Below are positions 6,517 through 14,651 of a stretch of 19,155 bases of DNA, one piece after another. Source of the DNA: JBGAWK01 sp044227665 (lineage in GTDB: Bacteria; Bacteroidota; Bacteroidia; Chitinophagales; JADIYW01); assembly GCA_044227665.1 (NCBI GenBank), contig JBGAWK010000046.1:1-19155 (forward strand), written 5' to 3'. The stretch's first letter is position 1. Each line of letters starts with the position of its first letter. The notes beneath the pieces are model-generated. The model was not told where the DNA came from, ran no database searches, and was given only the letters and a program-made list of their open reading frames with translations. The translations under genes were made by a program, and so were the position numbers.

Positions 6517-6931
6517 TACTTAGTTCGTTAATATCATTATGTAGAGGTGGATATAAGGCTGCCAATTTGTCGCCAATCTTATCTATAGCTTTGATGATAC
6601 CCAATAAATATTTTCTATCTTTAAAATGGTATCCTACCATGCTTATAATTTCATTCCAATAGTTATCACCTACATGGGTATGTATGCCCTTATCCCCTAT
6701 TACCGTAACTTTGTGTTCGGGTGGGCAAATGTATAGCAACACACCATTACTATACGCAGTATATTGCATGCCCAAATGATGGAAACACGCTAAAGCGTCC
6801 TGCACAATATCTTCGGAGCATGTATTAGCAATATGCACACGAATCTCTCCGGAGGTATGCGTTTCTGCTACTCTAATATGCTCAGAAATAAGTTTTTTTT
6901 CGTGATAACTCAAAAAATGGTGGACATCCAT
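6494..6931 (-). CDS. TPM-domain protein, short soluble form
   Basis: A 145-aa protein made of little more than one TPM-like domain. Recognisable parts are T-S-G-E-I-R-V-H-I (about 26-34), N-G-V-L-L-Y-I-C-P-P-E-H-K-V-T-V-I-G-D-K-G-I-H (about 62-84) and the helical end I-I-K-A-I-D-K-I-G-D-K-L-A. There is no signal peptide or membrane segment, unlike its neighbour, so it is probably cytoplasmic or membrane-peripheral. It sits between lemA (8-base gap) and the larger TPM gene (23-base overlap). LemA with one long and one short TPM protein is a recurrent set in Bacteroidota, which supports a shared function. Confidence 0.88.
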   Translation of the reverse strand: MDVHHFLSYHEKKLISEHIRVAETHTSGEIRVHIANTCSEDIVQDALACFHHLGMQYTAYSNGVLLYICPPEHKVTVIGDKGIHTHVGDNYWNEIISMVGYHFKDRKYLLGIIKAIDKIGDKLAALYPPLHNDINELSNEITFST

Positions 6932-6939
6932 AAAATTGG

Positions 6940-7524
6940 TTATTTACTAAAGTCCACTTTTGGAGCTTTTTCGGCACCGGCTTCAGACTTGAAAGGCGTC
7001 TTTGGCGTAAATTTGAACCATCCTGCATATATTACATGGGGAAAGCTGCGTATATAGGTATTGTAATCTGCTACCGCAGCATTATAGTCGCGGCGAGCTA
7101 CGCTAATTCTATTTTCTGTACGTTCCAGCTCCGCTTGTAATGCCATAAAATTCGCATTCGCCTTTAAGTCGGGATATTTTTCTACTACGACCATCAATCT
7201 CTGTAATGCGCCAGACATAGAACTTTGAGCTTCTTGAAATTTGTCTAGGGTTTCTGGAGTTATTTCATCTGCATTTAGCGTTACGCTACTTGCTTTAGAG
7301 CGCGCTTCAATTACTGCTGTAAGGGTTTCTTTCTCAAAGTTGGCATACCCTTTCACGGTTTCTACCAAATTTCCTATAAGGTCGTTACGTCTTTGGTATT
7401 GTGTTTCTACATCTGCCCACGCTTTCTTTACCCCCTCATCTTTACCTACCATAGCATTGTAGCCACAGCTACTCATCATAGTAGCCACAACTGCTACTAA
7501 AAACATATTAAGTTTTTTTCTCAT
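6940..7524 (-). CDS. lemA: LemA family lipoprotein
   Basis: A 194-aa LemA-family protein. The signal peptide ends in M-M-S-S-C with Cys20 as likely lipidated residue, so it is anchored in an envelope membrane. The family core follows: G-Y-N-A-M-V, then V-K-K-A-W-A-D-V-E-T-Q-Y-Q-R-R-N-D-L-I-G-N-L-V-E-T-V-K-G-Y, a long helix with A-R-S-K-A-S, and R-I-S-V-A-R-R-D-Y-N-A-A-V-A-D-Y-N near the C-terminus. LemA proteins are mostly alpha-helical; their biochemical role is unknown. The gene is first of four on the minus strand (lemA, short TPM, long TPM, WD40) with gaps of 8, -23 and 18 bases. Confidence 0.95.
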   Translation of the reverse strand: MRKKLNMFLVAVVATMMSSCGYNAMVGKDEGVKKAWADVETQYQRRNDLIGNLVETVKGYANFEKETLTAVIEARSKASSVTLNADEITPETLDKFQEAQSSMSGALQRLMVVVEKYPDLKANANFMALQAELERTENRISVARRDYNAAVADYNTYIRSFPHVIYAGWFKFTPKTPFKSEAGAEKAPKVDFSK

Positions 7525-7546
7525 TAATTATTTTTTTTAATTAGAA

Positions 7547-7580
7547 CAATATTACATATAAATAGTTCCATTTTTTCAAA
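7547..7580 (-). promoter_or_regulatory. candidate promoter of the lemA operon
   Basis: On the minus strand TAATATTG (7554 to 7547) matches the -7 consensus TAnnTTTG at all but one position, with TTTG (7580 to 7577) 22 bases upstream as a -33 element. Initiation would fall about 17-20 bases ahead of the lemA ATG. The spacing is good but the region is so AT-rich that the match is only suggestive. It would let lemA be expressed separately from the SDR gene, whose stop is 77 bases upstream. Confidence 0.35.
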
Positions 7581-7601
7581 AAAATTAAAAACATATACCC
7601 T

Positions 7602-8303
7602 TCAAATATCTCCTTCTAACGGTCTGATTACTATATCTTCCACTACACTTCGACTGCTAATCGCACAGGCAGCATAAATTAATTCCGCCAAATCTTTAGT
7701 ATCAATAAATCTGTCCTCCGGCAAATCAGTACCTGACCAAGAATCTGTAAGTGTAGCACCCGGCATGACATTCGTAACCCTTATGTGATGGGGTTTTAGT
7801 TCCTCTCTCAGGCATTTGCCAAAACCAAGAAGGGCGAATTTAGAGACAGAATATGCACCCCCATTGGGATAGGCTTGAATAGAGGCTATAGAGCATATAT
7901 TTACGATATGTCCCGATTGTCTATCAATCATATTTTTAACTAAACCTCTACTACAATAATATGCACTCATTAAATTAATATTCAACTGATTAAATAAATT
8001 ATCTTGTAAAGTATCGTGTAAGGCTCCTGGCATAAAAACTCCCGCATTATTTATTAAAACATCTACATAGCTGAAAGTATTTTTTACATTGTCACAAAAA
8101 GCTGCAATATCTTCTTGCTTACTCATGTCTATAGTAAAAGTCCAAAATTTTTCCTCCTCTATATATTGAAACAATTCTTGTCTTATGGCATCAATGTTTT
8201 TTTGCTGTGAAGAATTGATAATAACGCTATGACCTTCCTGTAAAAACTTAACCGTTAGTGCCTTTCCAATACCCTTTGTCGCACCTGTAATAACTATATT
8301 CAT
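7602..8303 (-). CDS. short-chain dehydrogenase/reductase (SDR)
   Basis: A 233-aa classical SDR. The Rossmann cofactor motif T-G-A-T-K-G-I-G is at 6-13, N-N-A-G at 85-88, and the catalytic Ser138, Tyr151 and Lys155 (Y-S-V-S-K) are all present, so the enzyme should be an active NAD(P)-dependent oxidoreductase. The helix after strand one carries no obvious acidic cofactor selector, and the substrate cannot be read from the sequence. The P-G-A-T-L-T-D region and the ending (V-E-D-I-V-I-R-P) resemble the YdfG/serine dehydrogenase-like branch rather than FabG. It is divergent from mlaE with 47 bases between start codons and precedes lemA on the same strand by 77 bases. Confidence 0.88.
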   Translation of the reverse strand: MNIVITGATKGIGKALTVKFLQEGHSVIINSSQQKNIDAIRQELFQYIEEEKFWTFTIDMSKQEDIAAFCDNVKNTFSYVDVLINNAGVFMPGALHDTLQDNLFNQLNINLMSAYYCSRGLVKNMIDRQSGHIVNICSIASIQAYPNGGAYSVSKFALLGFGKCLREELKPHHIRVTNVMPGATLTDSWSGTDLPEDRFIDTKDLAELIYAACAISSRSVVEDIVIRPLEGDI

Positions 8304-8350
8304 GAAATACTATTGTAATAGCTGTAAAATTAATTATTTTTACCCCATAA

Positions 8351-9091
8351 ATGTCTGGTCCATTATATAATATAGGAAAATACATGCTTATGCTGAAGAG
8401 CATGTTTACGCGTCCGGAGCGTAAATCCATGTATTGGAAGGAAATATTGCGCCAAATGTTTCAGATAGGCGTAGATTCATTGATTATTATTTTTATAATT
8501 TCTTTTTTTATTGGAGCAGTATCGGCAGTACAATTTGCTTATAGTCTAAGTTCTTCCATAGCACCTATGTTCTATGTAGGCTATGTAGTACGTGAGTCTA
8601 TGATATTAGAATTTGCACCTACGGTTTCTTGTTTGATATTAGCAGGAAAAGTCGGCTCTAATATCGCCTCTGAATTGGGAACTATGCGACTTACCGAACA
8701 GATAGATGCCTTAGATATTATGGGGGTAAATACGACCTCTTATCTTATAGCCCCGAAAATTATAGGTGCCATGCTCATGATACCTATACTTGTCATTATT
8801 GCTTCGTTTACAGGTATCATTGGAGGGTTGCTGGCTGGTCAGACTTCTGGTTATGTATCGGGAACAGAGTTTCTGCAAGGCGTACTTTATTTTTTCGAGC
8901 CTTACAATGTACAGATAATGCTGTATAAAGCTGTAGTATTCAGCTTCTTACTGACCTCTATTTCTTGTTATCAGGGCTTTTATGCCTATGGTGGTGCTTT
9001 GCAAATTGGCAAGGCAAGTACACGTGCGGTGGTACTTAGCAGTATTTCCATATTAGTAGCTGATTATATAATTGCCTGGATTACACTATGA
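8351..9091 (+). CDS. mlaE: MlaE-family ABC transporter permease (lipid transport)
   Basis: A 246-aa inner-membrane permease of the MlaE family, which with MlaF forms the core of MCE-type phospholipid transporters that keep the outer membrane asymmetric. About five hydrophobic segments are visible (around 40-65, 80-105, 130-160, 180-200 and 222-243). The conserved block L-A-G-K-V-G-S-N-I-A-S-E-L-G-T-M followed by T-E-Q-I-D-A-L-D-I-M-G is the family signature and coupling region. Its stop overlaps the mlaF start (ATGA), so the two subunits are translationally coupled. No MCE-domain gene (mlaD) follows, so the lipid-binding partner must be encoded elsewhere. Confidence 0.93.
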   Translation: MSGPLYNIGKYMLMLKSMFTRPERKSMYWKEILRQMFQIGVDSLIIIFIISFFIGAVSAVQFAYSLSSSIAPMFYVGYVVRESMILEFAPTVSCLILAGKVGSNIASELGTMRLTEQIDALDIMGVNTTSYLIAPKIIGAMLMIPILVIIASFTGIIGGLLAGQTSGYVSGTEFLQGVLYFFEPYNVQIMLYKAVVFSFLLTSISCYQGFYAYGGALQIGKASTRAVVLSSISILVADYIIAWITL

Positions 9092-9867
9092 TAGAGATAA
9101 AAAATGTAAAGAAAGTATTTGGAAAGCAGGAAGTGCTCAAAGGTATTGACGCTACCTTTGAACCAGGTAAGACCAATTTGATTATAGGCAAGAGTGGCTC
9201 AGGCAAAACCGTACTTATCAAGTGTATTGTAGGGTTACTAGAACCTACAGAAGGCGAAATACTCTACTCCGGCAGAGATTATGTTCGTATGAATACTGAA
9301 GAAAAAAAAGAAATACGCAGAGAACTGGGTATGTTGTTCCAAGGTAACGCCTTATTCGACTCTCTTACCGTGGAGGAAAATGTCAGATTCCCTTTAGATA
9401 TGTTTACTAAGATGTCGCCATCAGAGAAACATGACAGAGTGAATGAAGTTTTGCAGCGTGTAAACCTCATAAATGCCAACCTAAAATATCCTTCACAAGT
9501 AAGTGGCGGTATGCAAAAACGTGTAGGCATAGCTCGCGCCATAGTAATGAACCCCAAATACCTATTCTGTGATGAACCCAACTCTGGTCTCGACCCACAG
9601 ACAGCAATAGTGATAGATGAGTTGATTAGAGAAATTACTCAAGAATACAACATTACTACGGTAGTGAACACCCACGATATGAACTCCGTCATAGGCATAG
9701 GTGATAAAATCTTGTTCCTACATCAAGGAAACAAACACTGGGATGGCAACAATATTTCGCTTTTTGAAACAGATAACGAGGAGTTAAATTCATTTATATT
9801 TGCATCACCATTTTTGCAGGAAGCAAGAGCATCCAGATTGAAAAAAATAAAAGCAGCACAACAATGA
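9088..9867 (+). CDS. mlaF: MlaF-type ABC transporter ATP-binding protein
   Basis: A 259-aa ABC ATPase that would power the MlaE permease. All motifs are intact: Walker A G-K-S-G-S-G-K-T (34-41), Q-loop Gln85, signature S-G-G-M-Q-K-R (139-145), Walker B ending C-D-E-P (161-164, Glu163 catalytic), D-loop S-G-L-D-P, and switch His196. The S-G-G-M-Q-K-R-V-G-I-A-R-A form is typical of MlaF/Ttg2A proteins. The start overlaps the mlaE stop by four bases and its own stop overlaps the sucD start by four bases (both ATGA), so all three genes appear to be translationally coupled. Confidence 0.94.
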   Translation: MIEIKNVKKVFGKQEVLKGIDATFEPGKTNLIIGKSGSGKTVLIKCIVGLLEPTEGEILYSGRDYVRMNTEEKKEIRRELGMLFQGNALFDSLTVEENVRFPLDMFTKMSPSEKHDRVNEVLQRVNLINANLKYPSQVSGGMQKRVGIARAIVMNPKYLFCDEPNSGLDPQTAIVIDELIREITQEYNITTVVNTHDMNSVIGIGDKILFLHQGNKHWDGNNISLFETDNEELNSFIFASPFLQEARASRLKKIKAAQQ

Positions 9868-10739
9868 GTATAATAGTCAACAAGGATTCAAAAGTAATCG
9901 TTCAAGGATTTACGGGAAAAGAAGGCACATTTCATGCTACACAAATGATAGAATACGGCACAAATGTAGTGGGAGGTGTCACGCCTGGGCGCGAAGGCGA
10001 AAAGCATTTGGATCGTCCAGTATTCAATACTGTTGCTAATGCCGTAAAAGCAACAAGTGCTGATGTGTCTATTATTTTTGTACCCCCGGCTTTTGCTGCC
10101 GATGCAATTATGGAAGCTGCCGATGCCGGAATAAAAGTTGTCGTATGCATTACGGAAGGTATCCCTACACAGGACATGATTGCTGCTAAGGCATACGCCA
10201 AAAAAAGAGGCGTAATACTCATAGGGCCTAATTGTCCCGGAATTATTACGCCGGGAGAGTGCAAAGTGGGTATCATGCCTGGATTTATTCATAGAAAAGG
10301 CACTATAGGAATAGTATCAAAATCTGGCACCCTCACGTATGAGGCTGTAGATCAGATTACTAAAGCAGGATTGGGACAAACAACCTGCATAGGTATAGGC
10401 GGAGACCCTATTATCGGTAGCACGATGAAAGATATTATAGAATTGCTGATGGCTGATGATGCTACGGAAGGCATCATCATGATAGGAGAAATAGGTGGGG
10501 ATATGGAAATTCAGGCAGCACAATGGATAAAGGAACACGGCACAAAGCCTGTAGTAGGATTCATAGCCGGACAAACGGCACCTAAAGGTAGAAGAATGGG
10601 TCATGCTGGCGCAATCGTAGGTGGTGCTAATGATACAGCACAAGCCAAAATGGCTATTATGAGAGCATGTGGAATACATGTCGTGGACTCTCCTGCCTTC
10701 TTAGGTAAGACGATGTCGGAGGTATTACAAAAAAACTAA
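9864..10739 (+). CDS. sucD: succinate-CoA ligase (ADP-forming) subunit alpha
   Basis: The alpha subunit of succinyl-CoA synthetase, which converts succinyl-CoA to succinate with formation of ATP or GTP in the TCA cycle, working with SucC. The 291-aa length is standard. The CoA-binding Rossmann motif V-Q-G-F-T-G-K-E-G-T-F-H is at 13-24, I-G-P-N-C-P-G at 120-126, and the phosphorylated His247 lies in M-G-H-A-G-A-I-V-G-G. S-K-S-G-T-L-T-Y-E and G-I-G-G-D-P-I-I-G are also diagnostic. sucC is not next to it; instead the gene is coupled to mlaF by an ATGA overlap and followed by fabG after 24 bases. Confidence 0.97.
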   Translation: MSIIVNKDSKVIVQGFTGKEGTFHATQMIEYGTNVVGGVTPGREGEKHLDRPVFNTVANAVKATSADVSIIFVPPAFAADAIMEAADAGIKVVVCITEGIPTQDMIAAKAYAKKRGVILIGPNCPGIITPGECKVGIMPGFIHRKGTIGIVSKSGTLTYEAVDQITKAGLGQTTCIGIGGDPIIGSTMKDIIELLMADDATEGIIMIGEIGGDMEIQAAQWIKEHGTKPVVGFIAGQTAPKGRRMGHAGAIVGGANDTAQAKMAIMRACGIHVVDSPAFLGKTMSEVLQKN

Positions 10740-10763
10740 ATAGAGCCATACTCTACTTCGTGT

Positions 10764-11507
10764 ATGACCGTATCTACATCTTTATCTTCAAAAGTGGCCA
10801 TAGTTACCGGAGGCTCTCGCGGAATAGGTGAAGCCATAGTACAATTATTGTACAGCCACGGTGCTACTGTCATTTTTACTTACAAGTCTTCACAAGAACG
10901 AGCAGATGCAATATGCACAGCTTTGGGTGAAAACTGTCATGCCTACAGATGTGATGTGAGCAACGCCAAGGAAGTTCAAGATTTTTTTACTGCAATTATA
11001 GATAAGTTCAAGACTGTAGATATTTTAATAAATAATGCAGGCATTACTCGCGACAATTTATTGCTGCGTATGTCCGAGGAACAGTGGGACGAAGTGATAA
11101 ACAATAATCTGAAGAGTGTGTTCTTATGCACAAAGCAAGCATTGAAATTTATGCTTAAAACTGGCGGGAACATAGTGCATATTAGTTCGGTAGTAGGCAT
11201 GATGGGCAATGCAGGACAAAGCAACTATGCCGCTTCCAAGGCTGCCATCATTGGCTTTTCTAAGTCTGTAGCACAGGAATATGGAAGCAAAAATATACGA
11301 AGTAATGTCATAGCTCCCGGATATATCGGCACAGACATGACAAAATCTTTGTCTGCGGAAAAAACAGAAAAATTATTACAGCACATTCCATTACATTCCT
11401 TAGGCACACCCCAAGATGTCGCTGCTGCGGCATTATTTTTAATCAGTGACATGTCAAAATATGTTACTGGGCAGGTAATAAGTGTCTGCGGTGGCTTACA
11501 TTTGTAA
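10764..11507 (+). CDS. fabG: 3-oxoacyl-[acyl-carrier-protein] reductase
   Basis: An NADPH-dependent reductase of the type II fatty-acid synthesis cycle, reducing 3-oxoacyl-ACP to 3-hydroxyacyl-ACP. At 247 aa it has the standard length. Motifs: cofactor loop T-G-G-S-R-G-I-G (15-22), C-D-V-S, N-N-A-G-I-T-R-D-N-L-L-L-R-M (90-103), catalytic Ser142, Tyr155 and Lys159 (Y-A-A-S-K), and A-P-G-Y-I-G-T-D-M-T. The N-N-A-G-I-T-R-D-N-L-L and S-S-V-V-G-M-M-G-N-A-G-Q stretches are characteristic of FabG rather than generic SDRs. It follows sucD by 24 bases and precedes the vWA-like gene by 3, which places it in the same transcript. Confidence 0.93.
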   Translation: MTVSTSLSSKVAIVTGGSRGIGEAIVQLLYSHGATVIFTYKSSQERADAICTALGENCHAYRCDVSNAKEVQDFFTAIIDKFKTVDILINNAGITRDNLLLRMSEEQWDEVINNNLKSVFLCTKQALKFMLKTGGNIVHISSVVGMMGNAGQSNYAASKAAIIGFSKSVAQEYGSKNIRSNVIAPGYIGTDMTKSLSAEKTEKLLQHIPLHSLGTPQDVAAAALFLISDMSKYVTGQVISVCGGLHL

Positions 11508-11510
11508 AAC

Positions 11511-13589
11511 ATGAATATCTCGCTAGAACATGGCATAGGGTGGTTGCCCATATTTGCAATCATTGCAGCGGCGTTGGCTTATTTTTTTATCTACAAAGAA
11601 AAAAAATTACAACAAGTATCTCCTCAATATCTGCGTTATCTACTGACTTTTTTACGTTTTATAGGAATATTTGGCATCTTATTATTGTTACTAAATCCTC
11701 TATTACAACTCAGTAAGCAAAACCAAGATGACCCTGTCCTCCTATTTTTACAAGACAATACAAAATCATTGGAATTGGCTATGCCAAAAAATATTTTAGA
11801 GAATTACAAAAACAATCAAAACCGACTCATAGAACGCCTATCTCAAAAGTATAAGGTGAATGCTTATACTTTTGACAAAAAATTAAGCACCAAAAAACCA
11901 GACTTCAAAGGCGATTTTACAGACATAAATAATGCTATACATGAGGCTATGGATAAACATAGCGGTGAAAATATTGCCGCCGTAGTTGTTGCCTCTGACG
12001 GTATTTACAACAACGGACTTAGCCCCATATACAATCCCATCATACAGAAAATTCCTTTCTATACCGTTACCATGGGAGATACTACCTTGAAAAAAGACCT
12101 TTTGATTAGAAGTGTGCGCCACAATGATTTAGTTTATCTCCATGACAAGTTTAGTATGATTGTAGATATATCTGCGTATCAGCTGCCAGATAGCAAAACA
12201 CTTATACAAGTATTTGATGGGACAGGTAAAAATATTTTCAGCCATACAATTAGCATTTCTAGCAAAGATTTTACCACCAGCATTGAAGTTTCTGCTACTG
12301 CTGAGCAAGTAGGAATACAGCAGTATAAGATTGTCATATCCCCAGTTTCGGGTGAAATCACTACTGCCAATAATACGGAATATGCATTTGTAGAAGTCAT
12401 AGACGGCAGACAGAAAGTACTAGCACTCTACGATGCACCACATCCCGACATCAAAGCACTAAAACAGGTTGTAGAACGCAACAAAAATTACAGCTTCGAT
12501 GCCATGAGTATTCGCGACTATACCGGCAACTATAATGAGTACAACTACATTATCCTGCATGGGCTGCCATCTTCCAAAAGTCGTGACAAAAACGATAAAA
12601 TTGCGGAGATATTTCGCTCACCCATATCTATGATGGTGATACACAATACATTTACAGATTGGACACTATTATCGTCGTGGCAAGATATTCTCAAAATCAA
12701 TGTAGGCAATATGAATGGCAACGAGGTATATCCCATCCTCAATAGAGACTATAATAAATTTACCATCCCCAATGAGTGGGAGAATACTTTGAAATCATAT
12801 CCCCCTATTATTGCGCCTTATGGCAAATATTCATTGGGTAAAAATGCAGAAGTCTTTGCCTACCAACGCATGGGTAGTGTGACTACAAATTTTCCGCTCA
12901 TCGTCACAGGGGCAGATATAAGTAAGAAATGGGCATTTGTGACAGCAGAAGGTATATGGCGTTGGCGTATGACGGAAGACGTAAATGTTTTGGCATTTGA
13001 TGAGATTTTTGAAAAAATATTGCAATATACAAGTGTTAAAAATGACAAACGCAAATTTAGACTTCGCATACAAAAGCCTCTATTTGGGGAGCAAGAGTCC
13101 GTACTAATGAATGCTGAGCTCTACAATGAAAGTCTGGAACTAGTAAATACACCTGATGCCAATGTAAGTATTCGCAACGACAAAGGCAAACAATTCAATT
13201 ATATCTTCGATAAAACGGTAAATGGCTATACCCTTAATGCAGGAAGTTTCACGGAAGGCAACTATAAGGTGAATGCCTCCATTAATTACCAAGGAAAGTC
13301 CTATAGTGCTACCGGCAACTTCATGGTACGTCCCACACTTTTAGAAGCTACACAATTGCGAGCAGACCACAGTTTATTGCATAGTATGAGTACACAATCA
13401 GGGGCGAAAAGCGTAAGCATGCAAGAGATAGCCACCCTATATGAAATTTTGGCAAAAGACGACAGAGTAAGACCGCGCCTTTATGATAGCATAGAAACTA
13501 AATCTTTTATTGACAGAAAAATACTCTTCACCCTACTGCTGCTCATCTTCACATTAGAATGGTTTCTAAGGAAATATTTCTTAGGTTAA
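11511..13589 (+). CDS. large membrane-anchored protein with vWA-like domain
   Basis: A 692-aa protein of a kind common in Bacteroidota but of unproven function. Two N-terminal transmembrane segments (about 10-28 and 44-66) are followed by a vWA-like domain starting V-L-L-F-L-Q-D-N-T-K-S (76-86). This corresponds to a MIDAS D-x-S-x-S motif with Thr84 in place of the first Ser, and is paired with A-S-D-G-I-Y-N-N-G at about 161-169. After a long, probably beta-rich extracytoplasmic region comes a C-terminal transmembrane helix (about 671-686) with a short basic tail. The layout resembles BatA-like proteins and the glutamine-amidotransferase-like membrane proteins of this phylum. The start is 3 bases after the fabG stop. 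A weak 8-bp hairpin follows its stop, without a T-run. Confidence 0.75.
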   Translation: MNISLEHGIGWLPIFAIIAAALAYFFIYKEKKLQQVSPQYLRYLLTFLRFIGIFGILLLLLNPLLQLSKQNQDDPVLLFLQDNTKSLELAMPKNILENYKNNQNRLIERLSQKYKVNAYTFDKKLSTKKPDFKGDFTDINNAIHEAMDKHSGENIAAVVVASDGIYNNGLSPIYNPIIQKIPFYTVTMGDTTLKKDLLIRSVRHNDLVYLHDKFSMIVDISAYQLPDSKTLIQVFDGTGKNIFSHTISISSKDFTTSIEVSATAEQVGIQQYKIVISPVSGEITTANNTEYAFVEVIDGRQKVLALYDAPHPDIKALKQVVERNKNYSFDAMSIRDYTGNYNEYNYIILHGLPSSKSRDKNDKIAEIFRSPISMMVIHNTFTDWTLLSSWQDILKINVGNMNGNEVYPILNRDYNKFTIPNEWENTLKSYPPIIAPYGKYSLGKNAEVFAYQRMGSVTTNFPLIVTGADISKKWAFVTAEGIWRWRMTEDVNVLAFDEIFEKILQYTSVKNDKRKFRLRIQKPLFGEQESVLMNAELYNESLELVNTPDANVSIRNDKGKQFNYIFDKTVNGYTLNAGSFTEGNYKVNASINYQGKSYSATGNFMVRPTLLEATQLRADHSLLHSMSTQSGAKSVSMQEIATLYEILAKDDRVRPRLYDSIETKSFIDRKILFTLLLLIFTLEWFLRKYFLG

Positions 13590-13797
13590 TTGGTTTTATA
13601 ATAAACTAATAGAAATACAAAAATCAAAAACAATGTTGTTCTATGACGGTCTCACCGCTTGACTTAGTATAATAGACGAAAAGTCCAATAATTTATTAAG
13701 TCTTGAATACATATCATTGCTAATTTATTATTTAATTGAGTAGCCATACCACTATTCAAATCTTAAACACTATATTAGTTTTTTTAATATTTCTGCT

Positions 13798-14559
13798 ATG
13801 AATGCAATAATTATAGAAGATGACCCTTATGCCAGAGATTTACTTATTGAAGTTATACATTCTATAGAAGATACAATAAATGTAGTAGCAACTGCACATA
13901 ATATTAAGACAGGCATTAGTGCTATTGAATCTAATTTACCTGATATCGTTTTTTTGGATATAGAATTACCTGACGGCAAGGGTATTGACCTACTAGATAA
14001 TATTGATGGAAAATATCATTTTGAAACCATCTTTATTACCTCTCACGATAATTATGCTATAGAAGCTATTCGAAAAAACGCTGTAGATTATATCCTAAAA
14101 CCTGTTACCAAACAACAGTTAAGTTCTGCCATCAACAAAGTAAAAGATAGAATACAAAGGATAAAAACAATCCAAGAGGTAGGAATACTCAAAGCCAAGC
14201 TTAATAGCTTACAGCAAAACAATAACGAAAACGCCAAAATATTAATCAATACCATGAAGGATGGTATGCAAATAATTCCTGCCAAAGAGATTGTAATTGT
14301 AGAATCTACAGGTAATTATACAACATTTCATTTGACAAATAACAAAAAAATTACTTCGTCAAAGACACTATCCAACTTCGAGGATAAGCTCATTACTATT
14401 AATTTTTTTAAAATACATAGATCTTTTATTATCAATTTGCAGTATATAGACAGCATAAAACAAGAAGAAGAAAGAGGTTTTTTTGTGATCATGAAAGATG
14501 GATCTGATTATGATATTGCACGTAGGAGACGCAAAGAATTTTTGCAATTATTAGAATAA
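13798..14559 (+). CDS. LytTR-family response regulator
   Basis: A 253-aa two-component response regulator. The receiver domain (1-120) has the acidic pair in I-I-E-D-D-P, phospho-acceptor Asp54 in F-L-D-I-E-L-P, Ser82 after I-T, and Lys101 in I-L-K-P-V, so it should be phosphorylatable. A short helical linker (about 120-145) leads to a LytTR DNA-binding domain (about 150-250): M-K-D-G-M-Q-I-I, I-V-I-V-E-S-T-G-N-Y-T, F-F-K-I-H-R-S-F-I-I-N, and the final R-R-K-E-F-L. The usual partner, a LytS-type histidine kinase, is not adjacent. The TPR-hybrid kinase at 15735-17921 is the nearest candidate, though it has its own receiver. The IPT lipoprotein gene lies 92 bases downstream and has its own promoter element. 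Confidence 0.93.
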   Translation: MNAIIIEDDPYARDLLIEVIHSIEDTINVVATAHNIKTGISAIESNLPDIVFLDIELPDGKGIDLLDNIDGKYHFETIFITSHDNYAIEAIRKNAVDYILKPVTKQQLSSAINKVKDRIQRIKTIQEVGILKAKLNSLQQNNNENAKILINTMKDGMQIIPAKEIVIVESTGNYTTFHLTNNKKITSSKTLSNFEDKLITINFFKIHRSFIINLQYIDSIKQEEERGFFVIMKDGSDYDIARRRRKEFLQLLE

Positions 14560-14624
14560 TTTACCGCTTTTTTGCCAAATCATACCGTTTACTAAAAAGA
14601 ATTTTATTTTCTTATAACCATATT

Positions 14625-14632
14625 TAAGTTTG
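14625..14632 (+). promoter_or_regulatory. Bacteroidota-type -7 element (TAnnTTTG) of the IPT lipoprotein gene
   Basis: TAAGTTTG is an exact match to TAnnTTTG, 19 bases ahead of the ATG at 14652, which would give a leader of roughly 14 bases. A clear -33 TTTG is missing; the region around 14601-14612 is only T-rich. The position between the LytTR stop and the next start supports a separate promoter. Confidence 0.5.
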
Positions 14633-14651
14633 TTTCAACAAATAACTAAAT

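Noticed and set aside
9888..10679. Three minus-strand open frames of 114-134 codons opposite sucD
   Set aside because: sucD is fully conserved in the other strand; the antisense translations show no domain and have shadow-like composition.
13589..13610. Hairpin ATTGGTTT/AAACTAAT after the vWA-like gene as a terminator
   Set aside because: The stem is 8 bp with one G-T pair, AT-rich and without a following T-run; too weak to call.
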